A DNA stretch of 64,000 bases from Ophiodon elongatus (lineage: Eukaryota > Chordata > Actinopteri > Perciformes > Hexagrammidae): positions 85,001-149,000 of the forward strand of contig JACSYO010001580.1 in the NCBI GenBank assembly GCA_016806645.1, written 5' to 3'. Under the pieces are notes generated by a model that did no database searches, had not been told where the DNA came from, and saw only the letters and a program-made list of their open reading frames with translations. The stretch's first letter is position 1, and every line of letters begins with the position of its first letter. The position numbers and the translations under genes are program-made. Below are positions 10,800-22,467 of the stretch, piece after piece.

Positions 10800-12750
10800 G
10801 GTTAAAAGTGACTTACATTTAATTGCATGTGTCATCATTACACAAGGCACATTGTGTTAACATGATCGGATTATCAACGTATGAGCCAATATACCTCACT
10901 GTGTTTTGCGTTCTATCTTCCATGGGAACTGATGCAATAAGTCGGTTTTAAAAAGGTGGTTAACCAGGATCTGTATCTTGACTTTGTCTGATTTAGTTAA
11001 TGTTTGTGTAAATGTCTTTGTTTTCTGTCCAGACTGCTGAATGCACAAAGGTACATGACGGCCCTGAAGGAGACGAGAACTGAAGGGCACAGAACCGGTA
11101 ACTGTTAAATCATCTAGTAGTAGTAGTTTTTTAAGTAGTTTGAGTTGTAATACAAGTTTAACTTGTTGTTGTAGTTGCACGTCAGTGCTGATGATCCAGA
11201 TGATCTGCGGCCTCCGGTCTATCAGGAAGCTGCAAAAAACTATTTATTGTTGATGGCATAACCATACAGATATACAAATTAAACATATAAAAGTGAGATG
11301 ATCAGCTTGTCTCCATCTTGGTAGGTTTTTTGGTTGTTGTTTTTTTGTTTCAGTTTAGCCAGCAAATGAGAACTTCTGATGTTTAGATATATTTAGAGAA
11401 GAATCAGTCCTACTATGTATTTTGTGTGTATGCAATACGTGATGTATGAACTGCAAACCTTTTGATGTGACCAGAAAACTGTTTTGTAACAATCGTATTC
11501 ATTTGTTCACAAAAGGTCAGCTGCCGGTCTCTTTTCGGATTCAAAAACAATTGTATTTCTTCAGATAATATTTTTACATCCGTTTTAAATTCAAACTTTT
11601 GAATCCATTCATACAAAATGTTTTCACACATTGGGAAATGGTCATACACATCTGCGACACTTTTGACCATATTTTGAGTCCACAGATGGTGCATACATAA
11701 TGAGCTAAGCTGCTGGCTCTCGGTACAACTGGATGTTTGTACTGATACACTCGACAGTGTTTACTTGCCATGGGAAAAAAACTAATTGAAGGTGTTTATT
11801 TATTTATTTATTTTAAAAAGGATAATTACACGTGGCGTAAGGTAGTTACTATGGGCACCAGTGCACACTACTACGACGGGCACTATATTGCACGCTAGTT
11901 ACCAGTTAGGAAGCACGCACACACAAACACACATCGTCGTATTGGCTAGTCACATGATCAAATAGAGGCTTACCATTGGACAGTATCAACATACATACTT
12001 CCAAACGATCACCATTGTATATCTGTCTATGACCAAAATACCAAAGTATATCAGAAATAAGTCATTCAATTGAATAGTTTATTTATAGTTTATGTAGAAT
12101 TAAAATAATTCCACTGAATGGTTAACTAAAAAATAATGAAAACCATAAAGGAGCCTTTTCAAGGGAGTATACAGCAAATGGTACCAGTATTAATTTAATG
12201 TGTGTTCTTTTTGAAAAAAAGGTGTGTTTCCTAATTTACATTCTGAATAACTCTTAAAGGGTCTATTGTCCACTCAACACATTGTTGAGTGCAGTATTCT
12301 GTGCAGAGGTCACAGGGAGGACAATGGACTGTCAGAATGCGTCTCATGTGTTGGTAATTCTAGACTGTCACTGTCAAATCTCTGACGGAACAGAAGGTAG
12401 TCGAGTTTAACTATGGGTGATATAGGTGTCACGTTTGGCCACGGAAAGGTAGCATACATGGAAATTAAAAGACAATATCTCTGTATCTGTTGCATCCGTT
12501 CTGATAAGATTTTTTTTTTTAAACTGCGCAGAGTGAGTCTGACAATATTTCTCAAAGTTTCTCTTTTCCTCTTCTACCCGAGAGCCCCCTCAGGAGGGGG
12601 CTTCGGGGTACACTGGTTCAGAAATTTAGGGGAATCCCTGGGAGAAAAAACAAATAATAAATAGAAACTAATGATGTTTTATATCAGATTAACAAGCAAA
12701 ACCCGGGCTACAAGCTCACCTAAGCTATTTGGACATGCTCCAAACACAAC
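10800..12750. other. Non-coding stretch with unrecognised minus-strand ORFs
   Basis: ORFs at 11413-11694 (93 codons), 11574-11771 and 12310-12555 on the minus strand give no family signature I recognise. The first overlaps the second in another frame, which could reflect a decayed transposon gene, but I cannot support that. Otherwise AT-rich unassigned DNA. Confidence 0.3.
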
Positions 12751-12754
12751 TAAT

Positions 12755-13855
12755 CAAGACCAATGAAATACATAACCAAATATTCATATTCATATCTCGC
12801 CAGCCACTGGACTTGCTCGGCATATGTCGACCTACCGCAAGTTAGCTTTATGCTACATAGGCTTGTGACCACGCTAAAGAACGGCCATAACCCAGGGATT
12901 CCGCACATACCGGTCAATCCCCTGTAGACCACAGCCTCAGTGATCTGTGAGCCAACTAACACGAGCCTCAGACGAATATGAAATCAGAAAAATATGAAAA
13001 AAGTGTACACTTACTGAGTGTAGCTTTGTTTCCTGTTATGATCCCGGTCGTGTTACACTGAAAAAGGCCCGTACGAAACACTCTGCTTTAAAACAAATGG
13101 TTCCGGGGTCTTTGTGACTGAAAATTTACATATGGGGGGATGGGCAGCAGCTTCGAAATGGCCCACAATGAAATTACCATAATTGGCCTGACTGACTTTG
13201 TATTGGCTAGCAGTGCTGTCAATCTAATTTCGCCAGTTTCCCTCTATAAACCTATCTGTGAAGGTTAACAGGAGGTCTCACTCTGCTCTGTGAGACGATC
13301 ACAGAAAAAATAACAGCCTTTTTACTTTCCAGAAATCTTATTTTGAGAACAAAAATATGCATTTTATAGAGATTTCAGAGCAAAAAACATTATTTTAGTT
13401 TGGCATTGTGTATGTTAATGCTGTATATGGATGTATTAAACATAATTAGTGAAAAAAGAAGTAAAACAAATAGTTTTGGTAAAAAATATAAAGAAATAAC
13501 TTTTTCAATAAATCCTAATTTTCAGAGGATTTTTCTGACCTGTCTGTACTAAAAACTCTTTTGTTGTTTTCTGCTTCACTTTATTCAAAGTCAAACTGTG
13601 CAGAGAGAGTGTTCACATATTGTACTATGATATGAAATGGTTTTAAACCTGCAACTGCATTATTCTAAAGTGATGATCATCCAGAAAGTGCCATTTTTCT
13701 TTTAGGCGAAACTGAAATATTTTCATTTTTTCTGTGTTCCGTCTTCATTTACTTTTAACCAGTAACATATATACTGATATTTACACATTATTTACAAATC
13801 TCACAGTTATTACCTTTATAATAACACCAACATTTTTCAAATAGAGTTAGGGTGT
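12755..13855 (+). mobile_element. Repeat family X, copy B (most complete uninterrupted copy)
   Basis: The left part (12755-13110) is the reverse complement of 24450-24830, and the right part (13110-13855) is the reverse complement of 18500-19181. Together these show one element of about 1.1-1.2 kb. A stretch from ATGAAATTACCATAATTGGC to CTTTGTATTGGCTA is identical between copies B and C over about 42 bases. Copy B lacks the last ~75 bases present in A and C. GGCCCGTACGAAA near 13070 is nearly inverted at the right end of A and C (TTTCGTACGGAGGCC), which may be a terminal or subterminal inverted repeat. No ORF of note. Confidence 0.85.
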
Positions 13856-13859
13856 TAAG

Positions 13860-14485
13860 GAAACATTGTGTTTTTTGTTAAATATTATATTATTAAATCA
13901 GGGGTTATGTCGCCTTTTCACATTACACTTAGTCAGGCAACTTTAACCACGTGCTTTAAAATGTCTGAACATAACCATAGAAATTATTAATTATCATTAT
14001 GTTTGAGATAATATAAACCTTTCCTCATTCGGGTAATTCTTTTTTGAAGAAGAAGAAGGCATTCAAATTAATAATTGCAGATGCAAATTAGTTACCTTAG
14101 AACACGATGTGTGGCAGATGTTTGGTTTGTGTTGCTAACCTACAGTATCCTAAAGATGAATCATCCAAAAAAATAAAAAAATGTAGATATACAGATTAAC
14201 TTTGTGGTAAACTGGTCGATTACACATGCAGTTTAAGGAAGCTTTAATTTCAGGAATTTAAACATCCACAACCGAAAACAGGAATAGTCCGTTAGACATT
14301 GGCGCGTCTCTAAAAATCTGATGAACTGGTGATAAGTAGTGTGAAATTACCCCCCGCTTACCCTCACGTTGTGAAATGATTGGATCGTTACGTTTGAACA
14401 CTTTGGGTTCTCCACATCTCTGCTCCACAGGGAGTGTTTGACCTTTTAGTCAAAGCTGCTTCATATTTCAAGGGTAATCGAAAGG

Positions 14486-14486
<1 letters not shown>
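13860..14486. other. Non-coding stretch
   Basis: AT-rich DNA between repeat family X and a CA array. No gene or named repeat recognised. Confidence 0.4.
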
Positions 14487-14538
<52 letters not shown>

Positions 14539-14744
14539 GACAGACAGTGACAGACACAGACAGACATGTATGAAACCAGGGCAAACAAAATACACATACA
14601 CACACACACAAATATTTGGACCTCACACGTGCACTCAAACAAACATCCTGCTGCATCCATCCACACAGCAATCTATCACCCGCGCACGTAAAATCCTCAA
14701 AACACACGCCGATCCATCGCCTCAACAAGCCGCCACTCTCTCGC

Positions 14745-14775
<31 letters not shown>

Positions 14776-14780
14776 CACAC
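14487..14780. repeat. Cluster of CA and CT microsatellites
   Basis: (CA)25 at 14487-14536, a short (CA) run at 14592-14610, and a compound (CT)n(CA)n at 14735-14780. ORFs called on both strands here are microsatellite translations. Confidence 0.95.
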
Positions 14781-14789
14781 GTTCACCAT

Positions 14790-16055
14790 CCTCAAGCTCT
14801 TCAGCTAACGAACGCCGGCAGCCATTATGAAGTCCCCCTACTCGCTTTCTCTCCTTAAAGAGGTTCAATCATCTAATGGGCCACTTTGAAGTGGCGACAG
14901 ACTCGAATAATTAGAGAACACTGAGGAAATGATGACAGAGAGAAACAAAAACAGAGGAGGTAAGGGGCAGGGAGATGGAGAAAGGAATGGGAAAAGACAA
15001 AAAAGCAAAGAAACAAAGAATTGACAACATGATGGGAGAGAAGAGGCACTCAAGGCAGGTGGGAAACGTGCTTTTGTGAACATTTCCCTGCTTCTTTTTG
15101 GCCAATTGTCCCGCATGGGGAAGGTAAGAAAGGAAGAAGAAAAATACTGCAAAATACTGTCGATGAGAGGAGGTGACGAGTAGAAGCAGTGCCAATTATC
15201 TTATTTGTTTCTTGTCCTGTATTTCACCTTTATTGCCTCTTGGGAAAGAAGAAGAAAGTAGAGAGACAGGAAAAGCTCTGGAAAGACAGAGAGGGACGGA
15301 TGTGTGCAGGAGGGGCGGAGGGAGAGAGGAAGGACGCTGCCACAACTGTTTCTGTTCAACGCACAGGGCAAGAAAATGCTTGTGGCAGACACACAACCAA
15401 ACACAGCGAAATGCAGAAACAACGACGGCAACTTCCTGCAGACTCAGACAGTGCTTGAAGTGGAAAGAAATAAGTGTCAGTGCTCCCCTTATTAACATGT
15501 TGGCATGTGTATCGGCCTGTATCAGCAATCGTTATTACTTTCTGAATCTACAGGGAATAAAAGATACCAGGACATATTGGGTTTGGGAGTCCTCCCACAA
15601 TAATATTTCATGGTTCCTGACTATTATTATGCAATTTTACATCAATTAAGTGCAGTTGCGCAAGAAGAAGTGTAAAAAAAAAAAACTGTAGAAGTGCCGG
15701 TGTTATATCAAAGTCTGTTTCCCCGTACAATAGTGTCGCCCTCCTTGGTGGTTAGTCTCAGAGATAAGGGTTGGTTCGGCTTTAGGTAGAGGGGAAACAG
15801 TATCTGTACTGCATACTGGTGGGTACCGGCCCACTTAGAGCATTCATCTCCTCTCCTTTCCTCTGCTCTCCTCTTCAAGTTTCTCATTCTCTGCCCGGTG
15901 CCGGGCTCAGGGCTGGCAGACCTGCATCTGGGCTCACGGCCATAACTGGTGTCCCTGCGGCCGGGCCCACGTCTGTTGGGCTTTTGGCTGGGCCACGGCT
16001 GGCGGACCGGTGTCTGGGCCCACGGCCGCGACTGGCAGCCCTTCGGTCGGCCCGC
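14790..16055. other. Non-coding stretch, purine-rich on the plus strand
   Basis: 14930-15330 is rich in GA/AG words. The 158-codon ORF at 15173-15649 overlaps several other long frames on both strands and has no family signature, so I treat it as chance. From about 15880 the sequence turns GC-rich and leads into the LINE ORF1 relic. Confidence 0.35.
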
Positions 16056-16059
16056 GGGT

Positions 16060-16610
16060 GCGATGCCAGATCGTACTATTGCGGACGCGGCAGCCGGTGC
16101 CACTGGTTCACAGTTTGAGAGTAACGACGTAGATGAGAGGGAGCCGAGCATAACTGAGGAGCAACAGGCTTCTGTAGATGCAGAGAGCAACAACTCTCAG
16201 TCTGTAGGCACTGAAGTACAACCCCAGCCAGCAGAAGAGGATGAGGAAGCAGCTTCCACAAGTGTTGCAGGCAGAGATCACACAGTGACCAAAAACAAAA
16301 TTAAAGGGCGTGTTCAATAGCCAGTTGGACATGGACTATGACTCTGAGTCAGATACAGTGTCTATAAGGGAAACTTCCAATAGAAACACAGATCTCTATC
16401 CCAATAAACACATTTCTGGATGAAACATTCAAAAGGTCTTTCAAAGTGAGTGATTACTTCAGTGACAAGTTCATCAGGTCTGTTGACGTACTGAAGAAAC
16501 TAGTAGGTTTTGACCTTCTGGAGGAAAGGAAGCGTGTCCGCCTCAAAAAGCACATCACAAGTCTGAGAAAAGCACGACAAGGTAAAACTGTTCAAAAGAC
16601 TGAAAAGTAA
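16060..16610 (+). pseudogene. Tx1/L1-type LINE ORF1, C-terminal relic
   Basis: The plus strand encodes an acidic, Ser/Gln/Glu-rich stretch (16063-16320), then after a stop and frame changes VSDYFSDKFIRSVDVLKK followed by EERKRVRLKKHITSLRKA, ending in TEK and a stop at about 16609. The order 'INTFLDET ... DYF.D...FI.S ... R.RLKKHI..LRKA' is, as I remember it, how ORF1 of fish Tx1/L1-clade LINEs ends. ORF1 proteins of this group bind the element RNA. The preceding GC-rich segment (15880-16060) may be upstream ORF1 sequence but I cannot read a domain in it. At least two frame breaks make it inactive. No matching ORF2 follows. Confidence 0.5.
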
Positions 16611-16619
16611 ATGATCATG

Positions 16620-17200
16620 TATCACACAGTGTTTTCCTCTCTTTACTGTTCTCTGCTTGTTTCATCGTGTCTGCATCTCTTCTCTAAACTAACTTTTTTT
16701 CTGTGCTTGGATAAGAAGTTATTTATTTTTTAGGCTAAAGCGATAATGTGACAGTGATCTGGGGTCTCCTTGCAATGGTTCAATAAAGGGACTTTGAAAA
16801 CCAAACCTATCCTCATCTCCTCTCAACGACATGTATTTTGACATGCCATTCTTCAAGCAGAGGCTCCAAAGACCTTTTTGCGCTTAATGTTGTGACTAAT
16901 AAAAGACTAGCATATTCCCTCAAAGTCAAATCGGTGCAGTTTCTCCTGGTGCATGTGATACATAGCTACATTATTCAGCCTTGTTTAACTTATCGACAAT
17001 CTGAACCATGTCCTCAGGGCACTACAACTCCTCTCAGCCTCTGTGATGAAGCAGGGACAACCTGCAGACGCCTTACTAAAGTTTCCACTTGACTGAAGGT
17101 CACCTCTGGAACCATTTCCCAAATAATGCTAGCAACATCTGAGCTCCTTTGATATGTGTAATTAACTAATACATGGGCAGATTTACCTGCAGGAGTCCTG
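16620..17200. other. Non-coding stretch between two transposon relics
   Basis: Contains CAATGGTTCAATAAAGGGAC near 16780, with an AATAAA that could be an old polyadenylation signal of the preceding relic. No gene recognised. Confidence 0.35.
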
Positions 17201-17223
17201 AATTCAATTCAGGATACTCACAT

Positions 17224-18420
17224 TTAAGTTACATCAAGATACATCACAATTTGAAGTTGCTGCAGCTTGTGGAATCCAGTTTGCTCAAACCTTCCCATAG
17301 AGTCTTTACTATATCCAAGACATTGTGCAATTGGGCTCTCTGGAAAACTGGGCATTGGGATGGATATGGGCTGCAGCCTGGCCAGCGTAATGCTTTGTAG
17401 GTTAGCAGATGTGAGGCATCTGAATAAGTTGTAAGTCCAACTTTGTTGCCATAGCAGTTGCTCTTGCAAACAAGACATCAAAGTGCTCCTTCTTTCACGG
17501 TCCTGTATGCTTGCTGTGGTCATGGTCCACAGCCTCCAACATGGCTGTTTCCTAAGCTGCAGGGAGGTACTCAGGCACTCCAATTCCTCCATCATGTCTT
17601 CAACTATTACAAGACCGAGCAGTGTTCCCTTTTAGAGATGTTCACTGGAGACCATTGTCCTTAGTTGAAGTGTCAGAAGAGCTGCATGATTCCATTTCGT
17701 CAAGGCCTGTCAGAGCTGAAACACTTTCCTTAAAATGGCTTGCACCCCCTGTTATTGTCAAGCCATGTTTGTGTCACCGTCATAGGTTGGTCCTCAAAGT
17801 TGAGGCAGAGGAAGGCCAAGACACATCATCACATGTGATCTTGGCTATATTTTGTCCTGTCGTTCATGACAGTGCATAGAGTCCCAGGAATCCTTCCTTT
17901 TGTTGTAGATATGTATCTTCAAAGAGCAAACATATTGACTCCTGCTTAATTCCTGCTATATCCCGGGTGTCATAAATAATGAGTGTGAACTGGACCACTG
18001 GCTTTGATCTTATATCCGACACAATTTCATCAACGATTGTATTGCCGATAAGTTTCCAAATTTCGTTTTAGACTGATGAAATCAAATTGACTTTTCATCC
18101 AGAAGGTTAGCTCTGCATCGCCCTCTGCCTTGTTCTTTAGAAGCTGGCTGAAATCCCCCTTCTCAACACCTTGAAAAGCCAGACCATGCCCTGCCGAGTA
18201 CTTCACAACCCCAACAATCTTCATAAGATTTCTCGCTGCTCATTGCTGCTGTCTATCAAGCTCACTTGAACAGGCTTTGGCTTCTCAACCCGAGTTAGTA
18301 CAGATCATTTGTGACAAACACGAGCAATGTGGTATGAAGCCAAAGACGATGCCTTCAATAACCATCCGGGCACAGTAGATTGCTGCACAAAGTCCACTGC
18401 CAGGTGCTTTTGTTTAACTG
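17224..18420 (-). pseudogene. hAT-like (DUF4371/ZMYM-THAP12 type) transposase relic
   Basis: Read on the minus strand, pieces in different frames fall in the order expected for hAT-type transposases of the DUF4371 class: KIVGVVKYSAGHGLAFQG then KGDFSQLLKNKAE (18224-18030), IVDEIVSDIR with a weak TRDIAGIKQ and GFLGLY (about 18050-17890), and GPTYDGDTNMA near 17780, resembling the family's 'G..YDGA.NM.G..GV' box. A Leu-rich stretch with EELECLSTSLQ (17595-17224) could be the C-terminal region. Several frameshifts and stops break it up. Intact members cut and paste DNA using a DDE catalytic triad; I cannot place all three acidic residues here. It lies directly beside family X copy C but no shared terminal repeats link the two. 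The assignment rests on motif order and needs a profile search. Confidence 0.5.
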
Positions 18421-18428
18421 TTCTACCC

Positions 18429-19181
18429 TGACCTATTTTTGAGGCCTCCGCACGAAAAAAGCATGCCCATACTAAAAAGAGTATATATCTGCAACCACAA
18501 GGTCTATTTGAATAATTCTGGTGTTATTTTAAAGGTAATAACTGTGAGATTTGTAAATAATGTGTAAATATCAGTATATATGTTACTGGTTAAAAGTAAA
18601 TGAAGATGGAACACAGAAAAAATTAAAATATTTCAGGTTCGCCTATAAAAAAAAAGCACTTTCAGGATGATCATCACTTTCAGAATAATTTATATCATAT
18701 CACAATATGTGAACACTCTCTCTGCACAGTTTGACTTTGAATAAAGTGAAGCAGAAAGCAATAAAAGAGTTTTTAGTACAGACAGGCAGAACAATCCTCT
18801 GAAAATTAGGATTTATTGATTTATAAATTATGTATTTCACTTATTTTTTCACTAATTATGTTTAATACATCCATATACAGCATTACCATACACAATGCTA
18901 AACCAAAATAATGTTTTTTGCTCTAAAATCTCTATAAAATGCATATTTTTGTTCTCAAAATCAGAGTTCTGGAAATACCAGGGTCTGTTATGTTTTATGT
19001 GAACATCTCATAGAGCAGAGTGAGACCTCCTGTTAACCCTCAGAGATAAGAGTATACAGGGGAAGCGGCCAAACATAGATAGACAGCACTGTTAGCCAAT
19101 ACAAAGTCAGTCAGGCCAATTATGGTAATTTCATGGGGGAGCTGCTGATCATCCCCCAAATATAAATTTTAAGTCACAAAG
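18429..19181 (-). mobile_element. Repeat family X, copy C, right part
   Basis: Reverse complement of copy B from about 13110 to 13855, plus the extreme right end seen in copy A. The homology stops sharply at 19181, where the L2 LINE begins, and resumes at 24457 in the same orientation. Copies B and C therefore form an inverted pair. Confidence 0.85.
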
Positions 19182-19473
19182 GCAAGGCAAGGCAAGTTTA
19201 TTTGTATAGCACATTTCAACAACAAGGCAATTCAAAGTGCTTCACATAAAACCATTAAGCATTAAAACATAATTCAAAAGAAAAGAAGATTTAAAAACAA
19301 TTAAGAACATTCATTTAAACATTAAAAACAGTCAGTAAAACATTGAAAAGCTAAAAAAAATAGAATAAAAGTTGCAGTGCAGTTTAAGAATTAAAATACA
19401 GCAGTGAGATGCAGAAATTGATTAAGATCCTTGAATCTGGTTCAATTAAAGGCAACGGCAAACAGAAGAGTCT
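19182..19473 (-). other. L2 LINE 3' untranslated region
   Basis: A-rich on the plus strand, with GGCAAGGCAAGGCAAG at its outer end, i.e. the last transcribed bases of the minus-strand element. The 3' end is the part recognised by L2 reverse transcriptases at insertion, so it is usually the most abundant piece in the genome. Confidence 0.75.
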
Positions 19474-21990
19474 TCAATCTGGATTTAAAGGAGCTGAGGC
19501 TCTCTGAGGGTCTCTGAGGGTCTTAGCAGACCTGCAGCTTTCAGGGACCTTGTTCCAGATATGTGGAGCAGAAGAACTGAAGGCTGCTTCTCCATGTTTA
19601 GTTCTGACTCTTGAAACAGAAAGTAGTCCGGTCCCAGACGACCTCAGGGGTCGGGATGGTTCATAAGGTAGCAGCATATCAGAAATATATTTAGGCCCTA
19701 AACTATTCTGTGCTTTATAAACCAACAGCAGGATTTTAAAGTCAATTCTTTGTTGGACAGGAAGCCAGTGCAAAGACCTCTGGAACTGGAGTGATGTGAT
19801 CCACGTTCTTGGTCTTAGTGAGGATTCGAGCTGCAGCGTTCTGAATCAGCTGCAGCTTTCTGACTGACTTTTTACAGAGACCTGTAAACACACCGTTACA
19901 GTAGTCGAGTCTACTGAAGACAAAAGCGTGGACAAGTTTTTCCAAATCCTGTTGAGACATAAGTCCTCTAATACTTGCTATATTCTTCAGGTGATAGTAG
20001 GCTGATTTTGTAATTGTCTTGATATGGCTGTTCAGGTTGAGGTCTGAATCCATAACTACACCTAGGTTTCTGGCTTGGTTTGTGGTTTTTAACATCAGTG
20101 ATTGAAGCTGAGCGCTGACTTTCAATCGTTCATCCTTGCTACCAAAAACATTTACTTCTGTTTTATCTTCATTTAATTGAAGGAAATTCTGGCACATCCA
20201 GTTGTTGATTTGTTCAATGCATTTACTCAGCCCTTGTATGGGATTATAGTCCCCTGGTGATATAGTTATGTAGATTTGTGTGTCGTCTGCATAATTATGA
20301 TAACACACTTTGTTGTTTTCCATAATCTGAGCCAGTGGAAGCATGTAGATGTTGAACAGAAGAGGCCCCAGTATTGAACCTTGGGGAACACCACATGTCA
20401 TCCTAGTCAGATCTGGTGTGTAATTAGCTACAGACACAAAGTATTCTCGGCCCTTCAAGTAGGACTCAAACCAGTTAAGTGCTGCTCCAGAGAGACCTAC
20501 ATAGACCTTTAGTCTGTCTACGAGTATGTCATGGTCGACCGTGTCGAATGCAGCACTGAGATCCAGTAATACTAAGATTGAGATTCTGCCACTGTCTGTG
20601 TTTAAGTGGATGTCATTGAAAACCTTAACAAGAGCAGTGTCAGTACTGTGGTGCTGTCGAAAGCCGGACTAGAAGACATCAAAACAGTTATTTACGGCTA
20701 AGAAGTTGAAAAACACTTTTTCAATTATTTTACTTAAAAATGGGAGGTTTGATATTGGCCTATAATTTTTCATTATTACAGGGTCTAAACTAGCCTTCTT
20801 TAGGAATGGTTTAATAACTGCAGTTTTTAGGGCTTGTGGGAAAACACCTGAGAGAAGCAATTGAATGAAATTGTGTCATGATATTTGAATGGATGTTATT
20901 TAAAGTTGGGGACAACACATGTCCTGTGGTTGATGTGGAGGCACCGACTGCTTGTCTAATTTTCTGAATTTTGTTAGTAAAAAAGGAGGCAGACTGATTG
21001 CATGCCCAGGTGGATTGGAGCTCAGCAGTTACTGACACTGGAGGGTTTGTTAGCCTGTTGACGTTAGCAAATAAGGCGCGTGCATTGTTATTGTTTTTGG
21101 TTATAATGTCAGAGAAGAAGGACTGACTTGCGTTTCTAAGTTCCAAATTATAATTGCGAAGTCTCTCTTTATAGATGTCACAGTGAACCTGGAGATTAGT
21201 TTTTCGCCACCTGCGCTCAGCTTTCCGACACTCTCTCTTCTCTATTCTGACCGGCGTGGCATTTCTCCAAGGAGATCTTTGCTTACCTGAGACAACCTTC
21301 ACTTTAGTGGGTGCAATCGCATCAATAACATTTTTAGAATTTAATTGAATTTAAGTTATCTACAAGCTCATTGACTGAGATGCAAGAGAGGGCTGGTGTG
21401 GAGGAGAACTTCTGAATAAATAGTTCACTGGTGTTTTCAGATGTAACTCTTCGTCACAACCTCGGTTGTGACATTTGTGTGCAAGGAGATTGTTCCCTCA
21501 AAGAAAACACAGAAATGATCAGAGAGTCAACATCAGTCACAGCAACCTTGGAAATTTTTAGACCTTTGGTGATGATTAGGTCCAGAGTGTGCCCCTTGTT
21601 GTGGGTGGGTCCTGTTACATGCTGAGTCAGATCAGAGTTATCAAGGACACCACATAGTTCTATAGAACCTCTGTCCTGGGAATTATCAACATGGATATTG
21701 AAATCGACAACAATGACAACACAATCAAAATCAATACAGATTATGGACAGCAGTTCAGTATACTCATCAAAGAAGGTTGTACAGTATTTAGGTGGTCTGT
21801 AAATGTTTAGGAATAAAGCTTGAGTGGAATTCATAGCCACATATTCAAAGGAAGTAAAATGACCAAAAGACATCTGCTTGCATTGAAAATAATCATTAAA
21901 TAAAATAGCAACTCCACCTCCTTTCTTATGCGCTCTTGTTTCACTCATGAAACTGAAGTTGTCAGGTGTTGATTCAATAAGAACAGCTGC
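19474..21990 (-). pseudogene. L2 LINE ORF2: endonuclease and reverse transcriptase, broken
   Basis: Order on the minus strand is as in L2 ORF2. Apurinic-type endonuclease: GGGVAILFNDYF, FLNIYRPPK, then VVDFNIHVDN, where the usual GDFN has lost its Gly, and a degraded C-terminal SDH region. Linker: RKAERRWRKTNL and SFFTNKIQKIR. Reverse transcriptase: NYRPISNLPFLSKIIEKV, a nonsense codon at about 20667 where a Gln codon is expected before SGFRQHHSTDT, then LSAAFDTVDHDIL, CGVPQGSILGPLLF and the catalytic YADD at 20282-20293, RLDYCNGVFTGL, and the C-terminal LHWLPVQQRIDFKILLLVYK. Frameshifts lie near 20850 and 19750. The YADD box is intact, but the stop, frameshifts and altered endonuclease residues make the protein non-functional. 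Confidence 0.9.
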
Positions 21991-22467
21991 ACTGGAACAA
22001 TAAAATCATTGATTAAAAATGTTTTTCCTGACAGAGACCTGATATTTAATAAAGATAAGTTTAATGTGGTTAAAGCTCTTTTATTTGGACAGGCTGATGA
22101 GGAATGAATGTTAAATTTGATAGGTCTGCAGATTTACTAATGTTTCTTCGCGGCCTCACCTTTCTTTTTCTATAAACTATCAAGACAGGAATTGAGAAGG
22201 CTAGCTGCATACAGGGCCCCGACTGTTCCTGGAGAGAATCAGTGGTGTCATTAGCCTTGTAGCCTGGACCAAGTAGATATCAATTGTTGTGTAGTGAAGG
22301 CGGGGGAGGGGCAGCGCGCTTTATCTTCACCAATTGTGTCGAAACTGGCTGAGGACTTAGATTCAGTGGCGGAGGTCGAGCTGGAGGTGGACGTCGAGGA
22401 GGGAGTTTAAGAGGGAAAAGGGGAGTGCGGCGGGGATTGAATTTGGTTCCAGCAGTGACCAGCTCTT
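21991..22467 (-). other. L2 LINE inter-ORF or 5' ORF2 region
   Basis: Between the visible endonuclease and ORF1. Reads as Pro-rich minus-strand text (PLKLPPRRPPPARPPPLN at about 22400) and then a region without clear coding. It may be the degraded C-terminus of ORF1 plus the spacer. Confidence 0.5.

Noticed and set aside
14388..14858. Several ORFs on both strands
   Set aside because: Driven by CA and CT microsatellites.
15173..15649. 158-codon plus-strand ORF as a gene
   Set aside because: Overlaps long frames on both strands, has no family signature, and its composition fits chance in purine-rich DNA.
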